Source of the DNA: Fibrobacter sp. UWH4
Lineage (GTDB): Bacteria; Fibrobacterota; Fibrobacteria; Fibrobacterales; Fibrobacteraceae
Assembly: GCF_900142475.1 (NCBI RefSeq)
Contig: NZ_FRAY01000006.1
Location: 1-64,000, forward strand
Length of the DNA stretch: 64,000 nucleotides
Direction: 5' to 3'
Positions 8,059 to 19,969 of the stretch are shown here, piece after piece. The notes under the pieces are model-generated. The model made no database searches and was not told the origin of the DNA. It was given only the letters and a program-made list of their open reading frames with translations. How positions within the stretch are numbered: the first letter of the stretch is position 1; every line of letters begins with the position of its first letter. Position numbers and translations under genes: made by a program.

Positions 8059-8088
8059 AGAGGTCCGGCACTCCGGACCGGACCTCTT
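8059..8088. terminator. possible terminator hairpin before the Fic-like gene
   Basis: AGAGGTCCGG (8059-8068) pairs with CCGGACCTCT (8078-8087). The stem is strong but no clear T-run follows on either strand, so it may be only a structured repeat. Confidence 0.4.
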
Positions 8089-8212
8089 ATTACCAAGCGC
8101 AAACACCTCAAACCGCTTGGACCCAAAACCAAACCACTAGCATTTTTTCCTTCTTGTAAACAAAGTTATACAAAAAAATCGTGAATCGGTTCACTTTTTT
8201 TTCAAAACCCTA

Positions 8213-8225
8213 TTCCAAAGTGGAA
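8213..8225. promoter_or_regulatory. dyad TTCCA-N3-TGGAA upstream of the Fic-like gene
   Basis: TTCCA (8213-8217) and TGGAA (8221-8225) form an inverted repeat with a 3-bp spacer, about 40 bp upstream of the -10 element at 8266. The same arrangement occurs at 46165-46177 between rpoN and hpf. The binding factor is unknown. Confidence 0.3.
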
Positions 8226-8265
8226 CATTACGAATTGGAAATAACACAAACAAACCTTATCTACG

Positions 8266-8271
8266 TATATT
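8266..8271 (+). promoter_or_regulatory. -10 element for a probably leaderless mRNA (Fic-like gene)
   Basis: TATATT ends 9 nt before the ATG at 8281 and no Shine-Dalgarno sequence intervenes, so transcription should start within a few bases of the start codon. Confidence 0.5.
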
Positions 8272-8280
8272 TTGCGTTAA

Positions 8281-9288
8281 ATGACCGCATTCCGTCCCTT
8301 GTTCATACACCAATACCCTGACTGGACCCGTTTCCGGTACAATTCCCAGAGCGTCATGGACGCCCTCGGACAGACTCGCCTGCAGGAAGGCCGTCTCATC
8401 GGGGTTACGAACCTGGTCAACGACAATGACGAAGAAATACAGATGCTCGCCCAGGACATCGCGGCCAACTACGCCCTGGACGACCGGATGCTCGATCCCC
8501 AAAACGTCAAGACCGAAATTGCCAAAAAGAACAACGCGAGCGACGATATACGAAATATGGTCGGGGCCCTTCAAAACGCCAAGCAGCCATTGACCGCAGA
8601 GCGACTCTTTGCATGGCACGCCGCCATTGGTCAGAACAAAGTAAAGAAATTTAGGACAAAGGAAAGCTCTGTCGGATCTTTTACAGGAATAAGCGCAGAA
8701 CGCATTCCCCTTGAAATGGAACGCTTTATCGACTGGATCGAAAATTCCACGACGGACGGAGCCATCAAGGCCGCCGTCGCCCATTTCTGGTTCCTTACCA
8801 TCCGCCCTTTTGAAGACGGTAACGGACGAATCGCTCGCGCCCTCACGACCATGATTCTCGCACACAGCGAAAACACTAGCCACTGCCTATTTGCGCTATG
8901 CCCCCAAATTCTAGAGGAACGCGAAGAATACTTCCGCCAATTGCTCAAGGCGCAGTCCGGAAACGGTGACCTGACCGAATGGATCCTGTGGTTCCTGCAA
9001 ATTATGAGGCGCTCCATCGAAGTGCGTGAAAGAGAGATCGCTGACACTCTCAAGAAAATCCAGTTCGACCAGAAAAATAAGGACGTCGCCCTGAGCGAAC
9101 GCGAACGTAAAATTGTAAACGCCGCCTGGGAAGGAACGCTACCTGCCACGTTCTCGGTAAAGGAAGCGGCGGCCCTTACCGGAACAAGCCACGACTCCGC
9201 CCTTCGCGACATCCAGGCGCTCATCCAGAAGGGAATCGTCCGAGCCGAAAGCAAAGGCGGACGAAGTCAAAAATACAGCCTCGCCTAA
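8281..9288 (+). CDS. Fic-like protein lacking the catalytic histidine, with C-terminal winged helix
   Basis: A 335-residue protein of the Fic family variety with an N-terminal DUF4172-type domain (residues 1-100), a Fic core (about 105-265) and a winged-helix domain (about 275-335, VKEAAALTGTSHDSALRDIQ). Active Fic proteins have HxF-x-D/E-GNGRxxR and transfer AMP or another phosphate group. Here the motif is RPFEDGNGRIAR with Arg175 in place of the catalytic His (codon CGC, one base from CAC). The inhibitory helix, usually S/T-xxx-E-G, reads ANYALD at the aligned position and has also lost its glutamate. It is therefore probably a pseudoenzyme, perhaps a DNA-binding regulator. It may equally be a recent point mutant of a functional gene. 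Confidence 0.82.
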   Translation: MTAFRPLFIHQYPDWTRFRYNSQSVMDALGQTRLQEGRLIGVTNLVNDNDEEIQMLAQDIAANYALDDRMLDPQNVKTEIAKKNNASDDIRNMVGALQNAKQPLTAERLFAWHAAIGQNKVKKFRTKESSVGSFTGISAERIPLEMERFIDWIENSTTDGAIKAAVAHFWFLTIRPFEDGNGRIARALTTMILAHSENTSHCLFALCPQILEEREEYFRQLLKAQSGNGDLTEWILWFLQIMRRSIEVREREIADTLKKIQFDQKNKDVALSERERKIVNAAWEGTLPATFSVKEAAALTGTSHDSALRDIQALIQKGIVRAESKGGRSQKYSLA

Positions 9289-9296
9289 ACTTAAGA

Positions 9297-9322
9297 AACG
9301 CCCCGGCCAAAGCCGGGGCGTT
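9297..9322. terminator. bidirectional terminator between the convergent Fic-like and GH2 genes
   Basis: AACGCCCCGGC (9297-9307) pairs with GCCGGGGCGTT (9312-9322) around a 4-nt loop. It sits 9 nt after one stop and 23 nt after the other. Confidence 0.8.
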
Positions 9323-9344
9323 CATGCATGGGGTGTGGAGTTTC

Positions 9345-12842
<3,498 letters not shown>

Positions 12843-12909
12843 TCATCCACACCAATAAAAAAGATACCCCTTTTTGTAAGGGATTTACACGCCGTTTGCA
12901 CAAATTCTA

Positions 12910-12938
12910 TTGACATTTTATCAAGATTGCTATATTAA
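12910..12938 (+). promoter_or_regulatory. sigma-70 promoter of the lipoprotein gene
   Basis: TTGACA (12910-12915) is followed after 17 nt by TATTAA (12933-12938). It precedes the ATG at 12970 by about 30 nt. Confidence 0.6.
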
Positions 12939-12969
12939 AAACGAATTTCAAATTTTTTCAAAACGCATT

Positions 12970-14187
12970 ATGAAACGAAATAAGGCCCGTACACTCAACC
13001 TTTTGTTTGGCGCAGCGCTTTTTACGGCATGCGTAGGAAACACACCTGTCCCCGAAACAAATCCACAGTCGGAACCATCAACTGCAAGTGCCGCCGAGTA
13101 CACGACTGAACCTTCAAAAGGGGCCCCATCCGCAAGCCAGGCGACAAGCTCGGAACAATCCGAAAACGAAGTCTTTTTCAATTCGCAGGCCCTGGACAGC
13201 CATCGACTGAACACGCCCCAAAATATTCCAACTGCAGAAACCACTACGGTCCCGGCAACCGCAACCCATACGGCAAGGGCAACGGATCCCTACACAGAGA
13301 TTCCCGCCCTGATCCAGAGCATCTTTGACTATGCGGACACCCTGTACAAGGCCGGCTATACCGATTCCGCCACCGCCTACCTGGAACGATTCCGCGTCAT
13401 CAAACCCCTATGGGCCCAATGGGAATCCAAGGCCGACTCCATGCTAAATGAATTCGGCAAGACTCGTGCCGAGAAGGCCAAAGCCTACGAACCGATGGTT
13501 TTCCAGATACAGAACATGAACCGCGCAAACGCCAACTATGACCTGGTTTCCGAAACCGCGGACAGCCTCATCGCACTTGCGCCGGGCGATTCGCTAACCC
13601 TGTGGGCCAAAGCACAAAAGGTTCTCGCCTACACGAATACGCTTGCCAAGGCCAAAAAGGAATACGCCACCATAAAGGCTCTCGCCGACAACCAGGCGCA
13701 ATTTGCCGAAGCCGAAAAGCAAGCGATTATCCTGCAAATGCGCTATCGTGACTTCGAAGATTCCCTCCACCTGCAAGCGCTCATTGACCACATCCGCGAG
13801 CTCGCCCAAGCAAACGACGCCGAAGCCGCCAAGTACTGGGAATCGAATGATCCCGTCCAGGCGCTCGCCAAGGCAGACTCTCTCCTGCAAAAAGAAAAAT
13901 TCGCCGAAGCCAAGACCCTCCTGAACAAACTCAAGGCCAGCAAACTCCGCAAAGAAGCAAACGAACTTTATCTGAAACTAGCCGACACCTACTGCACCAA
14001 GCAACGCAAATCCACTAGTCAGATATTTGCGAAAGCCCAAAAGCAGAAGGACATGGCGAAGAAGAAAAAAATGCTGCAGGACGCAATCACCCCGCTCGAC
14101 AAGTGCCTGACAGAATATCCGGACAATCCGCAAAAGCAGAAAGTCGAAGAGAACAAAAAGTTCCTAGAGACCGAATTAGGGAAATAG
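12970..14187 (+). CDS. predicted lipoprotein with TPR-like helical repeats, function unknown
   Basis: A 405-residue protein. Residues 1-20 form a lipoprotein-type signal (LFGAALFTAC, modified Cys near residue 20; Phe at -3 is atypical). Residues 21-95 are Ser/Thr/Pro-rich and probably unstructured. From about 105 onward come helical repeats rich in Ala, Lys and Glu, resembling tetratricopeptide repeats (DTLYKAGYTDSATAYLERF, KADSLLQKEKFAEAKTLLNKL). Such proteins usually scaffold envelope complexes. I chose the ATG at 12970 because it begins the signal peptide; the frame continues upstream to the promoter. No enzymatic motif is visible. It is divergent from the GH2 gene. Confidence 0.7.
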   Translation: MKRNKARTLNLLFGAALFTACVGNTPVPETNPQSEPSTASAAEYTTEPSKGAPSASQATSSEQSENEVFFNSQALDSHRLNTPQNIPTAETTTVPATATHTARATDPYTEIPALIQSIFDYADTLYKAGYTDSATAYLERFRVIKPLWAQWESKADSMLNEFGKTRAEKAKAYEPMVFQIQNMNRANANYDLVSETADSLIALAPGDSLTLWAKAQKVLAYTNTLAKAKKEYATIKALADNQAQFAEAEKQAIILQMRYRDFEDSLHLQALIDHIRELAQANDAEAAKYWESNDPVQALAKADSLLQKEKFAEAKTLLNKLKASKLRKEANELYLKLADTYCTKQRKSTSQIFAKAQKQKDMAKKKKMLQDAITPLDKCLTEYPDNPQKQKVEENKKFLETELGK

Positions 14188-14202
14188 ATTGTTAGATGTA
14201 GG

Positions 14203-14239
14203 ATGAGAAATGTGAGATGAGTAATTACACATTTCTCAT
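14203..14239. terminator. 12-bp inverted repeat between convergent genes
   Basis: ATGAGAAATGTG (14203-14214) and CACATTTCTCAT (14228-14239) pair perfectly around a 13-nt loop, with a T-run at about 14254-14259. Probably the terminator of the lipoprotein gene. Confidence 0.5.
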
Positions 14240-14256
14240 TACACATTTCACATTTT

Positions 14257-14715
14257 TTATAGTTCTACTAGAATGCCCGCCTGCACGTAGGCGTAGCCTT
14301 TGCCTTCGTGGTCTAGGAACTGGTAACCGCCCATCAGCATAATAGACGAATAGTCGCCGTTCTTGATATCGAACCCGCCGCCAGCACGCCAGAACATCTG
14401 GTGCCTTGAACCGAAAAGGTAACCCCAGTCACCTGTCGCCACGGGAAGCGTGCGACTTCCGATAGGCAAGCGAATCCAGACACTGCCCGAAACAGGGACA
14501 AGGCTCACATTGTCGATTTCCTGATAGCCCGTACCGATGCCGAAAAAGAGCATCTGGTCAATCGGATACCACAGGTGACCATACACGTTCAAGTTGAAAT
14601 TCTTGATTTCACTGACATGGTTGACAACTCCACCCTGAACATCCATCGTGAAGGCGTTCGCCGGAACAACGGCGAATGCCAAGGCAAACAGAATGGATAT
14701 CAGAATTTTTTTCAT
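14257..14715 (-). CDS. small predicted outer-membrane beta-barrel protein
   Basis: A 152-residue exported protein with a clear signal peptide (residues 1-22, ending VPANA). The rest alternates hydrophobic and polar residues with Gly/Tyr/Trp-rich strands (LNVYGHLWYPIDQMLFFGIGTG, VSGSVWIRLPIG, YSSIMLMGGYQFL), which fits an eight-stranded OmpA/OmpX-sized barrel. The C-terminus ends in Leu rather than Phe. I chose the ATG at 14715, since it starts the signal peptide; an upstream extension is not supported. A TATATT lies 6 nt upstream with no Shine-Dalgarno sequence, suggesting a leaderless mRNA. Function unknown. Confidence 0.65.
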   Translation of the reverse strand: MKKILISILFALAFAVVPANAFTMDVQGGVVNHVSEIKNFNLNVYGHLWYPIDQMLFFGIGTGYQEIDNVSLVPVSGSVWIRLPIGSRTLPVATGDWGYLFGSRHQMFWRAGGGFDIKNGDYSSIMLMGGYQFLDHEGKGYAYVQAGILVEL

Positions 14716-14721
14716 ACCTAC

Positions 14722-14727
14722 AATATA
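14722..14727 (-). promoter_or_regulatory. -10 element for a probably leaderless mRNA (small barrel protein)
   Basis: On the minus strand TATATT ends 6 nt before the ATG at 14715, which places the predicted +1 on the A of the start codon. Confidence 0.5.
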
Positions 14728-14821
14728 GCTCCAATTTGACCAGAGATTACTTCGTTTCGCCCGCAATGACGTACTTTACGCTAAATTCCAAGCTCCGAAT
14801 TCTGAAATCTTAATTCCGAAT

Positions 14822-15973
14822 TTATTCGTCGCTCCTTGCTTCGCGGGCCCAGCCGCCACTCTTTTCGCGCTTGAACGCCATGAAGAATCCCTTAAGCATC
14901 GCGTAGTTCATCGAAAGGAAATAGTAGCCGCTCGGCACAATCTTGAATAGCGCCACCAAAAGCACTAGCGTCATCGCGCCAAAGAAAATCTGATAGAAGA
15001 GGCCTCTCGTCAGCAACAGGGCGTTAGCCACAAAAAGCAGAATCAGGATATGCGGCGAGAACCAGCGCAGAATCTTGTGCGAGAAGAACAGGTACGCAAG
15101 CATCGGACGGAACGGATTCAGCAACGGCAGGTAAGAGAACAGGAAGTTGAAATTCGCGCGGCCGATACGCACCTTGCGGCGGAATTCGCCACTCGATTCC
15201 TTCGAGGTCTGCTCGGTGCCGATAGCGCTTGTCACGAAGGTACAATAGAAGCCTTTTTCGAGGACCTTGGTCGTCACGAAGAAGTCGTCCATCACGCTCT
15301 TCTTGACCGGCAGTTCCGTATAAAGCTCACGTCGAATGGCGTAGAGGGCGCCGTTGCCGCCAATCAGCATATCGAGCACGCCCTCGAACTTCTTGATTTC
15401 GGATTCCAGGTCCCAGTAGGAACTTTCGCCACGGCCCAGGGTGGATCCGCTCTTATCGGAAAGAATCAGGTGACCGCAGGCGCAACCGATTTTCTTGTCC
15501 TGGAACGGGATGACAAGCTTACGCACCACGTTCGGGAAGAACATCGTATTCGCATCGCAAAAGAGCAGAATGTCGTTCTTCGCAATCTTGTGCAGACGGT
15601 TGAGCATTGCCGCTTTTCCCGCATTCTGCGGAGCCTTCACCAGGGTAATCCCCTTGTCGGCATAACGGGCAACAATCTCGGCGGTCTTGTCCGCCGAACC
15701 GTCGTCACCAATGAGCACTTCCAACTTTTCCTTAGGATAATCCAGTTCAAGGATATTCTGAATCTTGCGCTCGATAACCGCCTCTTCGTTGTAGGCAGAA
15801 ATCAAGATCGACACCGTCGGGAGTTCTACATCGCCCTTTTCGGGAGACTTGCGACGCTTGAAAATTTCGCTCACGAACGGAAGCGTCATCGGGAACAGCA
15901 AGTAGCAATGCACCAGCAGAAAGAGCATCACCCAAAAAACAACCTGGACGTAAAACAAGAACTGTTCGCTCAT
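14822..15973 (-). CDS. membrane-bound family 2 glycosyltransferase
   Basis: A 383-residue inverting glycosyltransferase anchored by one N-terminal and three C-terminal membrane segments. The GT2 core (about residues 50-280) has VSILISAYNEE, the nucleotide-binding GDDGSADKT, a DxD-like CDANT, the catalytic VMDDFF and an RRKVRIGR segment in the QxxRW position. This layout resembles synthases of exported polysaccharides or lipid-linked sugars. Its ATG overlaps the stop of the thioredoxin-like gene by 4 nt (ATGA), which fixes the start at 15973. It is last in the clpP-ftsY cluster. The stop codon lies in an AATTC-rich repeat. The sugar donor is unknown. Confidence 0.85.
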   Translation of the reverse strand: MSEQFLFYVQVVFWVMLFLLVHCYLLFPMTLPFVSEIFKRRKSPEKGDVELPTVSILISAYNEEAVIERKIQNILELDYPKEKLEVLIGDDGSADKTAEIVARYADKGITLVKAPQNAGKAAMLNRLHKIAKNDILLFCDANTMFFPNVVRKLVIPFQDKKIGCACGHLILSDKSGSTLGRGESSYWDLESEIKKFEGVLDMLIGGNGALYAIRRELYTELPVKKSVMDDFFVTTKVLEKGFYCTFVTSAIGTEQTSKESSGEFRRKVRIGRANFNFLFSYLPLLNPFRPMLAYLFFSHKILRWFSPHILILLFVANALLLTRGLFYQIFFGAMTLVLLVALFKIVPSGYYFLSMNYAMLKGFFMAFKREKSGGWAREARSDE

Positions 15974-16461
15974 CGGGACATCCACTCCTTTTCTTTTTCA
16001 AGGAACTGGTACAACATATACTGCAACTCCTGCGGCGTCATGGAATCGGTCACCGTCAGGATACTCATCCCCTTCGGGGCAACAAGTACAAACGCAGGGA
16101 GCGCGTTCAATTCCCACACATCAAAATAACAACGTTGCACCGTCTTCTTCTGCCCGTCGCATACGATGGAATCCTGCGAATCGGCGTCGAGCTTGACGGC
16201 GTAGAAACGGGAATTCAAAAGCGAGGCAACCGTCGGGTTACTATAGACATTCGCATCCATAATGCGGCACGGCACGCACCAGTCCGCATACAGGTCGACA
16301 AAAATCAGGCGCGGGGCACTCTTCGCCTTATCGAGAGCCTCGGCATAACCCATCCAGTGGACAAGCGACTTTTGCGAAACCTTCGCCGCATCTTTTTTGG
16401 GCGAAGCGGCAAACGCGGCGGACGCACAAACAGCAAAAAGAACCAACAGACGTAAAATCAA
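15970..16461 (-). CDS. exported thioredoxin-like protein (CVPC)
   Basis: A 163-residue periplasmic thiol-disulfide protein. A signal peptide covers residues 1-19 (SAAFA). The fold carries WCVPC near residues 61-65 and the cis-proline region LNALPAF around 117-123, similar to thioredoxin_7 and the DsbD gamma domain, so it probably passes electrons to or from envelope cysteines. The start is TTG at 16461: it is the only start giving a signal peptide, it is preceded by GGGGGGTG, and it overlaps the stop of the upstream gene. Two extra cysteines (IVCDG, QRCYF) lie in an insertion before the cis-proline. Confidence 0.82.
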   Translation of the reverse strand: MILRLLVLFAVCASAAFAASPKKDAAKVSQKSLVHWMGYAEALDKAKSAPRLIFVDLYADWCVPCRIMDANVYSNPTVASLLNSRFYAVKLDADSQDSIVCDGQKKTVQRCYFDVWELNALPAFVLVAPKGMSILTVTDSMTPQELQYMLYQFLEKEKEWMSR

Positions 16462-16880
16462 CGGACACCCCCCTTGTGAGCGGGCATGTTAGGTTGGGGC
16501 TTAGGCATCTTCGGCGCAACCTTCTGCGGACCGTTCCCCGTATTGGCGCCAGGAGCTGCGGCACTTGCCGCCGGAGGAGCAAGCAGCGAATCGATGCGGG
16601 CATTCACCGCCTTCTGGAACGGGACCCACTGGCGTTCGTCTCCCAAGATTTCATCGGCCTTGGCAAGGAAGCTCTCGCGGGTATACCCCGCCGCCTTCAA
16701 CGCATCCTGACGCACCAGCCGCGTCATCGGGGAAGTCTTGCCGTAAGTCATTTCGGCAATGCGCAATTCCACATACAAGTTTACAAACTCCTGGTCCACC
16801 GAGACTTCGCCGGAGCATCCCGAGAAAAGCGCAGCCAAAAGCAGCGCCAACGGGAACAATGCTACGGGAAGGGCGCGCAA
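16458..16880 (-). CDS. small lipoprotein of unknown function
   Basis: A 140-residue lipoprotein translated from a probable TTG start at 16880, just after the ftsY stop, with AAGGAAT upstream. The signal ends in the lipobox LFSGC, then residues 25-95 form a helical domain (VDQEFVNLYVELRIAEMTYG, TRESFLAKADEIL) resembling the small DUF4296-type lipoproteins of Bacteroidetes. The C-terminal 45 residues are Ala/Pro/Gly-rich and basic. The longer open frame reaching 17192 overlaps ftsY and is not real. Placement between ftsY and an exported thioredoxin suggests a role in envelope biogenesis, but nothing identifies it. Confidence 0.7.
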   Translation of the reverse strand: MRALPVALFPLALLLAALFSGCSGEVSVDQEFVNLYVELRIAEMTYGKTSPMTRLVRQDALKAAGYTRESFLAKADEILGDERQWVPFQKAVNARIDSLLAPPAASAAAPGANTGNGPQKVAPKMPKPQPNMPAHKGGVR

Positions 16881-16884
16881 AGGT

Positions 16885-17805
16885 CTATTCCTTTTCTTCC
16901 AGAGCGTTCTCGAAAAGGCCTTCCACGTATTCGGCCTTGCTGAAAGGCACCAGTTGGTCGATACGTTCGCCCATGCCAATCCAGCGGATAGGAATCTGGA
17001 GCGAACTTGCAATCGAGAGCACTGCGCCGCCACGGGCCGTGCCGTCGAGCTTGGTGACCACGAGGCCGGTGAGCGGGAAACTCTGGTTGAATATTTTCGT
17101 CTGGTTGATCGTGTTCTGTCCGGTGTTGCCGTCGATGACAAGCCACATATCGTGCGGCATCGCCGGATCCACCTTCTTGATGACGCGGACAATCTTCTTG
17201 AGTTCTTCCATCAAGTAGTCTTTGTTGTGCAGACGGCCGGCGGTATCGATCAGTACCACGTCGCAGCCGCGGGCCACCGCCGCATTGCAGGCGTCGAAAG
17301 CTACGGCCGCAGGGTCGGAACCTTCCTGATGCTTCACGAATTCGGCTCCGCTGCGTTCCGCCCAGGTTTCAAGCTGGTCAATCGCCGCCGCACGGAACGT
17401 ATCGCAGGCCGCAATCATCACCTTCTTGCCTTCATCTTTAAGGCGGGCGGCAAGCTTGCCGATCGTGGTCGTTTTACCGGCGCCGTTCACGCCAATCACA
17501 AGCACCACGTGGGGCTTGCCCTTGAGTTCAAACGGCGGCGGGTCCTTCAAGAGGCGTTCCGCTTCGCTACGCATGATGTCGAGCACCTGTTCAGTCGTGA
17601 GCGACTTTCCGAGCGCCTGTTCACGAAGCGCATCGGTCAAGAGGAACGCGGCTTCGACACCGACATCCGCCTTGATCAGGTGTTCCTCGAGATCCTCGAG
17701 AGTTTCGTCCGTAATCTTTCCGGCACCGACAATCCCCTTGAGTTCACCCATCAGGGCGTCGCGGGTCTTGGCAAGGCCACTCTTAATGGCAGAAAAAAAT
17801 CCCAT
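16885..17805 (-). CDS. ftsY: signal recognition particle receptor FtsY
   Basis: A 306-residue SRP GTPase that docks ribosome-SRP complexes at the inner membrane. The helical N domain spans about residues 1-85 and the G domain the rest, with P-loop GVNGAGKTTTIGKLA, the DTAGRLHNK G3 loop, TKLDGTARGG (G4) and the FtsY-type ending GERIDQLVPFSKAEYVEGLF. The acidic A domain of enterobacterial FtsY is absent, as in many other phyla. AGGA precedes the ATG at 17805. It lies 29 nt after clpP and directly before the lipoprotein gene, probably in one transcript. Confidence 0.96.
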   Translation of the reverse strand: MGFFSAIKSGLAKTRDALMGELKGIVGAGKITDETLEDLEEHLIKADVGVEAAFLLTDALREQALGKSLTTEQVLDIMRSEAERLLKDPPPFELKGKPHVVLVIGVNGAGKTTTIGKLAARLKDEGKKVMIAACDTFRAAAIDQLETWAERSGAEFVKHQEGSDPAAVAFDACNAAVARGCDVVLIDTAGRLHNKDYLMEELKKIVRVIKKVDPAMPHDMWLVIDGNTGQNTINQTKIFNQSFPLTGLVVTKLDGTARGGAVLSIASSLQIPIRWIGMGERIDQLVPFSKAEYVEGLFENALEEKE

Positions 17806-17834
17806 TATATAATCCTACTAGGCAAGGGCAACCG

Positions 17835-18434
17835 TTAGACCAGGCTTTCGACCTTGTCGACCAGGCCGTAGGCCTTGGCTTCTTCGGCGCTCATGAAGTT
17901 GTCGCGTTCCGTGTCGCGGTCAATTTCCTCGATGGTGTGCCCCGAGGTTTCCGCAAGGATCTTGCCCGTAATGCCACGGATACGAAGCATTTCTTCGGCC
18001 TGGATCTGGATATCGCTTGCGGGCGCCACGATTTCACCGTGAATCAGCGGCTGGTGAATCATGATGCGGGCATTCGGCCATGCCACACGCTTGCCCTTTG
18101 CACCCGAAGTCAAAAGCACGGCACCCATCGAAGCCGCCTGACCGCAGCAAACCGTGACCACGTCGCTCTGGATGGCGTTCATGCAGTCATAAATGGCAAG
18201 ACCACTGGAAATCACACCACCCGGGCTATTGATAAAGAAATAGATATCGTCATGGCTCAGGGAATCCAGGTACAGGAGTTCCTTCACGATGCGTTCGGCG
18301 CTTTCGTCGTCGACGCCGCCCCACAGGAAAATCTTACGCTTGGAAGCAAGGTATTCTTCGGCCTTCTTCATGATATCGGAAGGGGCCTTCTCGTTCTTTT
18401 CGTTGCAATCAGACACAATTTTAGTTTGAGCCAT
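17835..18434 (-). CDS. clpP: ATP-dependent Clp protease proteolytic subunit
   Basis: A 199-residue serine peptidase that forms the tetradecameric chamber fed by ClpX or ClpA/C. The triad is Ser102 (GQAASMG), His127 (MIHQPL) and Asp174 (RDTERD), and the INSPGG oxyanion strand is present. CCGQAASMG differs slightly from the usual GMASSMG. The ATG at 18434 follows AAAGGA at good distance; an in-frame ATG at 18458 has no Shine-Dalgarno sequence and would add eight residues, including a partial leader peptide for the real start. It heads the cluster running to the GT2 gene. No clpX follows here. Confidence 0.94.
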   Translation of the reverse strand: MAQTKIVSDCNEKNEKAPSDIMKKAEEYLASKRKIFLWGGVDDESAERIVKELLYLDSLSHDDIYFFINSPGGVISSGLAIYDCMNAIQSDVVTVCCGQAASMGAVLLTSGAKGKRVAWPNARIMIHQPLIHGEIVAPASDIQIQAEEMLRIRGITGKILAETSGHTIEEIDRDTERDNFMSAEEAKAYGLVDKVESLV

Positions 18435-18546
18435 AGTTGTTCCTTTTTGTTCAGCCATAATTTAGAAATTTCAATATATTATCGTCTTTCCGGCGCGATC
18501 TGTAAAAGGTTTTTTCGGCGTTTACGGCACACCACTCATCATTTTT

Positions 18547-18552
18547 TATATT
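18547..18552 (+). promoter_or_regulatory. -10 element for a probably leaderless mRNA (aroD)
   Basis: TATATT ends 6 nt before the ATG at 18559, which puts the predicted start of transcription at the start codon. No Shine-Dalgarno sequence is present. Confidence 0.5.
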
Positions 18553-18558
18553 TGCGCC

Positions 18559-19323
18559 ATGATTTCCGATTCTCCCAAATACCTAGTCGGCCTGGTCGGC
18601 CCCGAGGTCCTCGAAGCCGCCGAAAAGGACCTGTTCCATGCGGTGCGTCTCGACCTCGACGCCTGTGGCGCCATCGAAATCCGCTACGATTTTTTCAAGG
18701 AATCCGATTGGGTTAATTTATCTGAAAGAGTCCGCAACATCGTCCCCGACAAGCTCCAGATAGGAACGGTCCGCCTCAAACGCGACGGCGGAAGGTTCCC
18801 CGACGCGCGATCCATAGAAAGAATCGCCCTGTGGGAAAAAGTCCTCGGCGCAAAGCAGGTGCCGGAGTGGCTGGACCTGGAACGCGACTGCCTCTCGGAT
18901 TTCAAGGCTCTTAACAACATGGCGCGCCCCAAGGGGACAAGCATCCTCGTCTCGGAACACAACTTCGTCCGCATCCCAAGCGAAATGGAACTCGAGGCCT
19001 TTGCCGACGATGTCAAGCGCATGGGCGCCCAGGGGCTAAAAATCGCCGCCATGAGCAATTCCGACTGCGACTGCGACCGCCTATACAAGTTCGCAAAGAA
19101 ATTCGCGAAAAAGTTCCAGATGTTCGCCGCATTCGGCATGGGAGAAACGGGCAAAGTGAGCCGCCTCTGGTCGCTCAAGGAAGGCGCGAACCTCACCTAC
19201 GGGTCCATCGGCCGCTCCGAGGCCCCCGGCCAAATAGACGTTTCGGTCATGGGACGGGCCCTGGACCAGTTCGACAGCCTGAACTCCCAAATGGAAATAT
19301 TGGCGTTTTTGAACCAATTTTAA
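18559..19323 (+). CDS. aroD: type I 3-dehydroquinate dehydratase
   Basis: A 254-residue cytosolic shikimate-pathway enzyme converting 3-dehydroquinate to 3-dehydroshikimate through a Schiff base. The family residues are in place: Glu40 in the EIR segment, His134 in VSEHNF, the Schiff-base Lys161 in LKIAAM, the GxxGxxSR segment near 193-202 and the SEAPGQ loop at 220-225. Sequence divergence from enterobacterial AroD is large, so automated tools may call it hypothetical. The gene is monocistronic and appears leaderless. It lies divergent from clpP. Confidence 0.85.
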   Translation: MISDSPKYLVGLVGPEVLEAAEKDLFHAVRLDLDACGAIEIRYDFFKESDWVNLSERVRNIVPDKLQIGTVRLKRDGGRFPDARSIERIALWEKVLGAKQVPEWLDLERDCLSDFKALNNMARPKGTSILVSEHNFVRIPSEMELEAFADDVKRMGAQGLKIAAMSNSDCDCDRLYKFAKKFAKKFQMFAAFGMGETGKVSRLWSLKEGANLTYGSIGRSEAPGQIDVSVMGRALDQFDSLNSQMEILAFLNQF

Positions 19324-19424
19324 GGTTTTTTGATATTTTTTCGTTCCATCGGCGCTTTTTTCGTCCAAATGGACATATATTTTGCTAAATATCTATATAG
19401 TTATTTACAAAAGGAAGTTTCAAC

Positions 19425-19889
19425 ATGCGCCTTTCCGAAAGGTTTGTCGACAATTGCATTCTGATCAACTCCAAGAGCTCGACCAAGGAAGCAATCCTGA
19501 ACGAGCTGGTGGACACGCTCTGCAGTGCCTACAAATTGGAACATCGCAACGAAATCTTTGATGCCGTATGGAGCCGCGAACAGAGCCGATCCACCGGTAT
19601 CGGCTGCGGACTCGCCGTCCCGCACGCCAAGATCGACTGCGTAGACCGTATGTGCATGGCCGCCGCCACGATCGAAGGGGGACTCGATTTCGCCTCTTTC
19701 GACGGGGAGCCCGTCTACCTGATTATCCTGATCGTGAGCCCGGGCAACACCGTAGGTCCGCACCTCAAGGCCCTTTCGTCCGTGAGCCGCCTCCTGGCCG
19801 ACGGGGGAGTCCGCAAGGACCTGATCGCCTCCAAGGATCCGGCCGAATTCCTGACCATCCTCCGTGCCGCCGAAGACAAATACCTGTAA
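19425..19889 (+). CDS. ptsN: PTS EIIA-2 family (PtsN-like) regulatory protein
   Basis: A 154-residue protein of the fructose/nitrogen EIIA fold. The phosphorylatable His67 sits in GLAVPHAKI, followed by the family's LIVSPGNTVGPHLKALSSVSRLL segment. Free-standing EIIA-Ntr proteins relay phosphate from HPr-like proteins and regulate rather than transport. AAAAGGAAG precedes the ATG. No EI, HPr, EIIB or EIIC is in the window; an HPr kinase is at 44678-45709. A 26-nt palindrome starts 6 nt after the stop. The ptsN symbol is by family; true orthology is unproven. Confidence 0.82.
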   Translation: MRLSERFVDNCILINSKSSTKEAILNELVDTLCSAYKLEHRNEIFDAVWSREQSRSTGIGCGLAVPHAKIDCVDRMCMAAATIEGGLDFASFDGEPVYLIILIVSPGNTVGPHLKALSSVSRLLADGGVRKDLIASKDPAEFLTILRAAEDKYL

Positions 19890-19894
19890 CTAAT

Positions 19895-19920
19895 TCCGAA
19901 TTCTGAATTCAGAATTCGGA
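19895..19920. repeat. perfect 26-nt AATTC palindrome and adjacent inverted AATTC motifs
   Basis: The 26 nt from 19895 to 19920 equal their own reverse complement (arms built from CCGAATTC and TGAATTC). Similar motifs continue to 19964. It belongs to an interspersed family also seen at 14783-14822, 29862-29932, 30354-30640, 34096-34190 and 43095-43201. Confidence 0.85.
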
Positions 19921-19969
19921 GTTATAATCATTCAGAATTCCGAAATCCGAATTCAGAACTGATTAACCC

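Noticed and set aside
7804-8184. Rightward frame encoding a repeating GMTGKNA peptide
   Set aside because: Generated by the 21-bp tandem repeats; no start context or conserved domain.
16880-17192. Upstream extension of the small lipoprotein frame to 17192
   Set aside because: It overlaps the G domain of ftsY, and the lipoprotein signal begins at the TTG at 16880.
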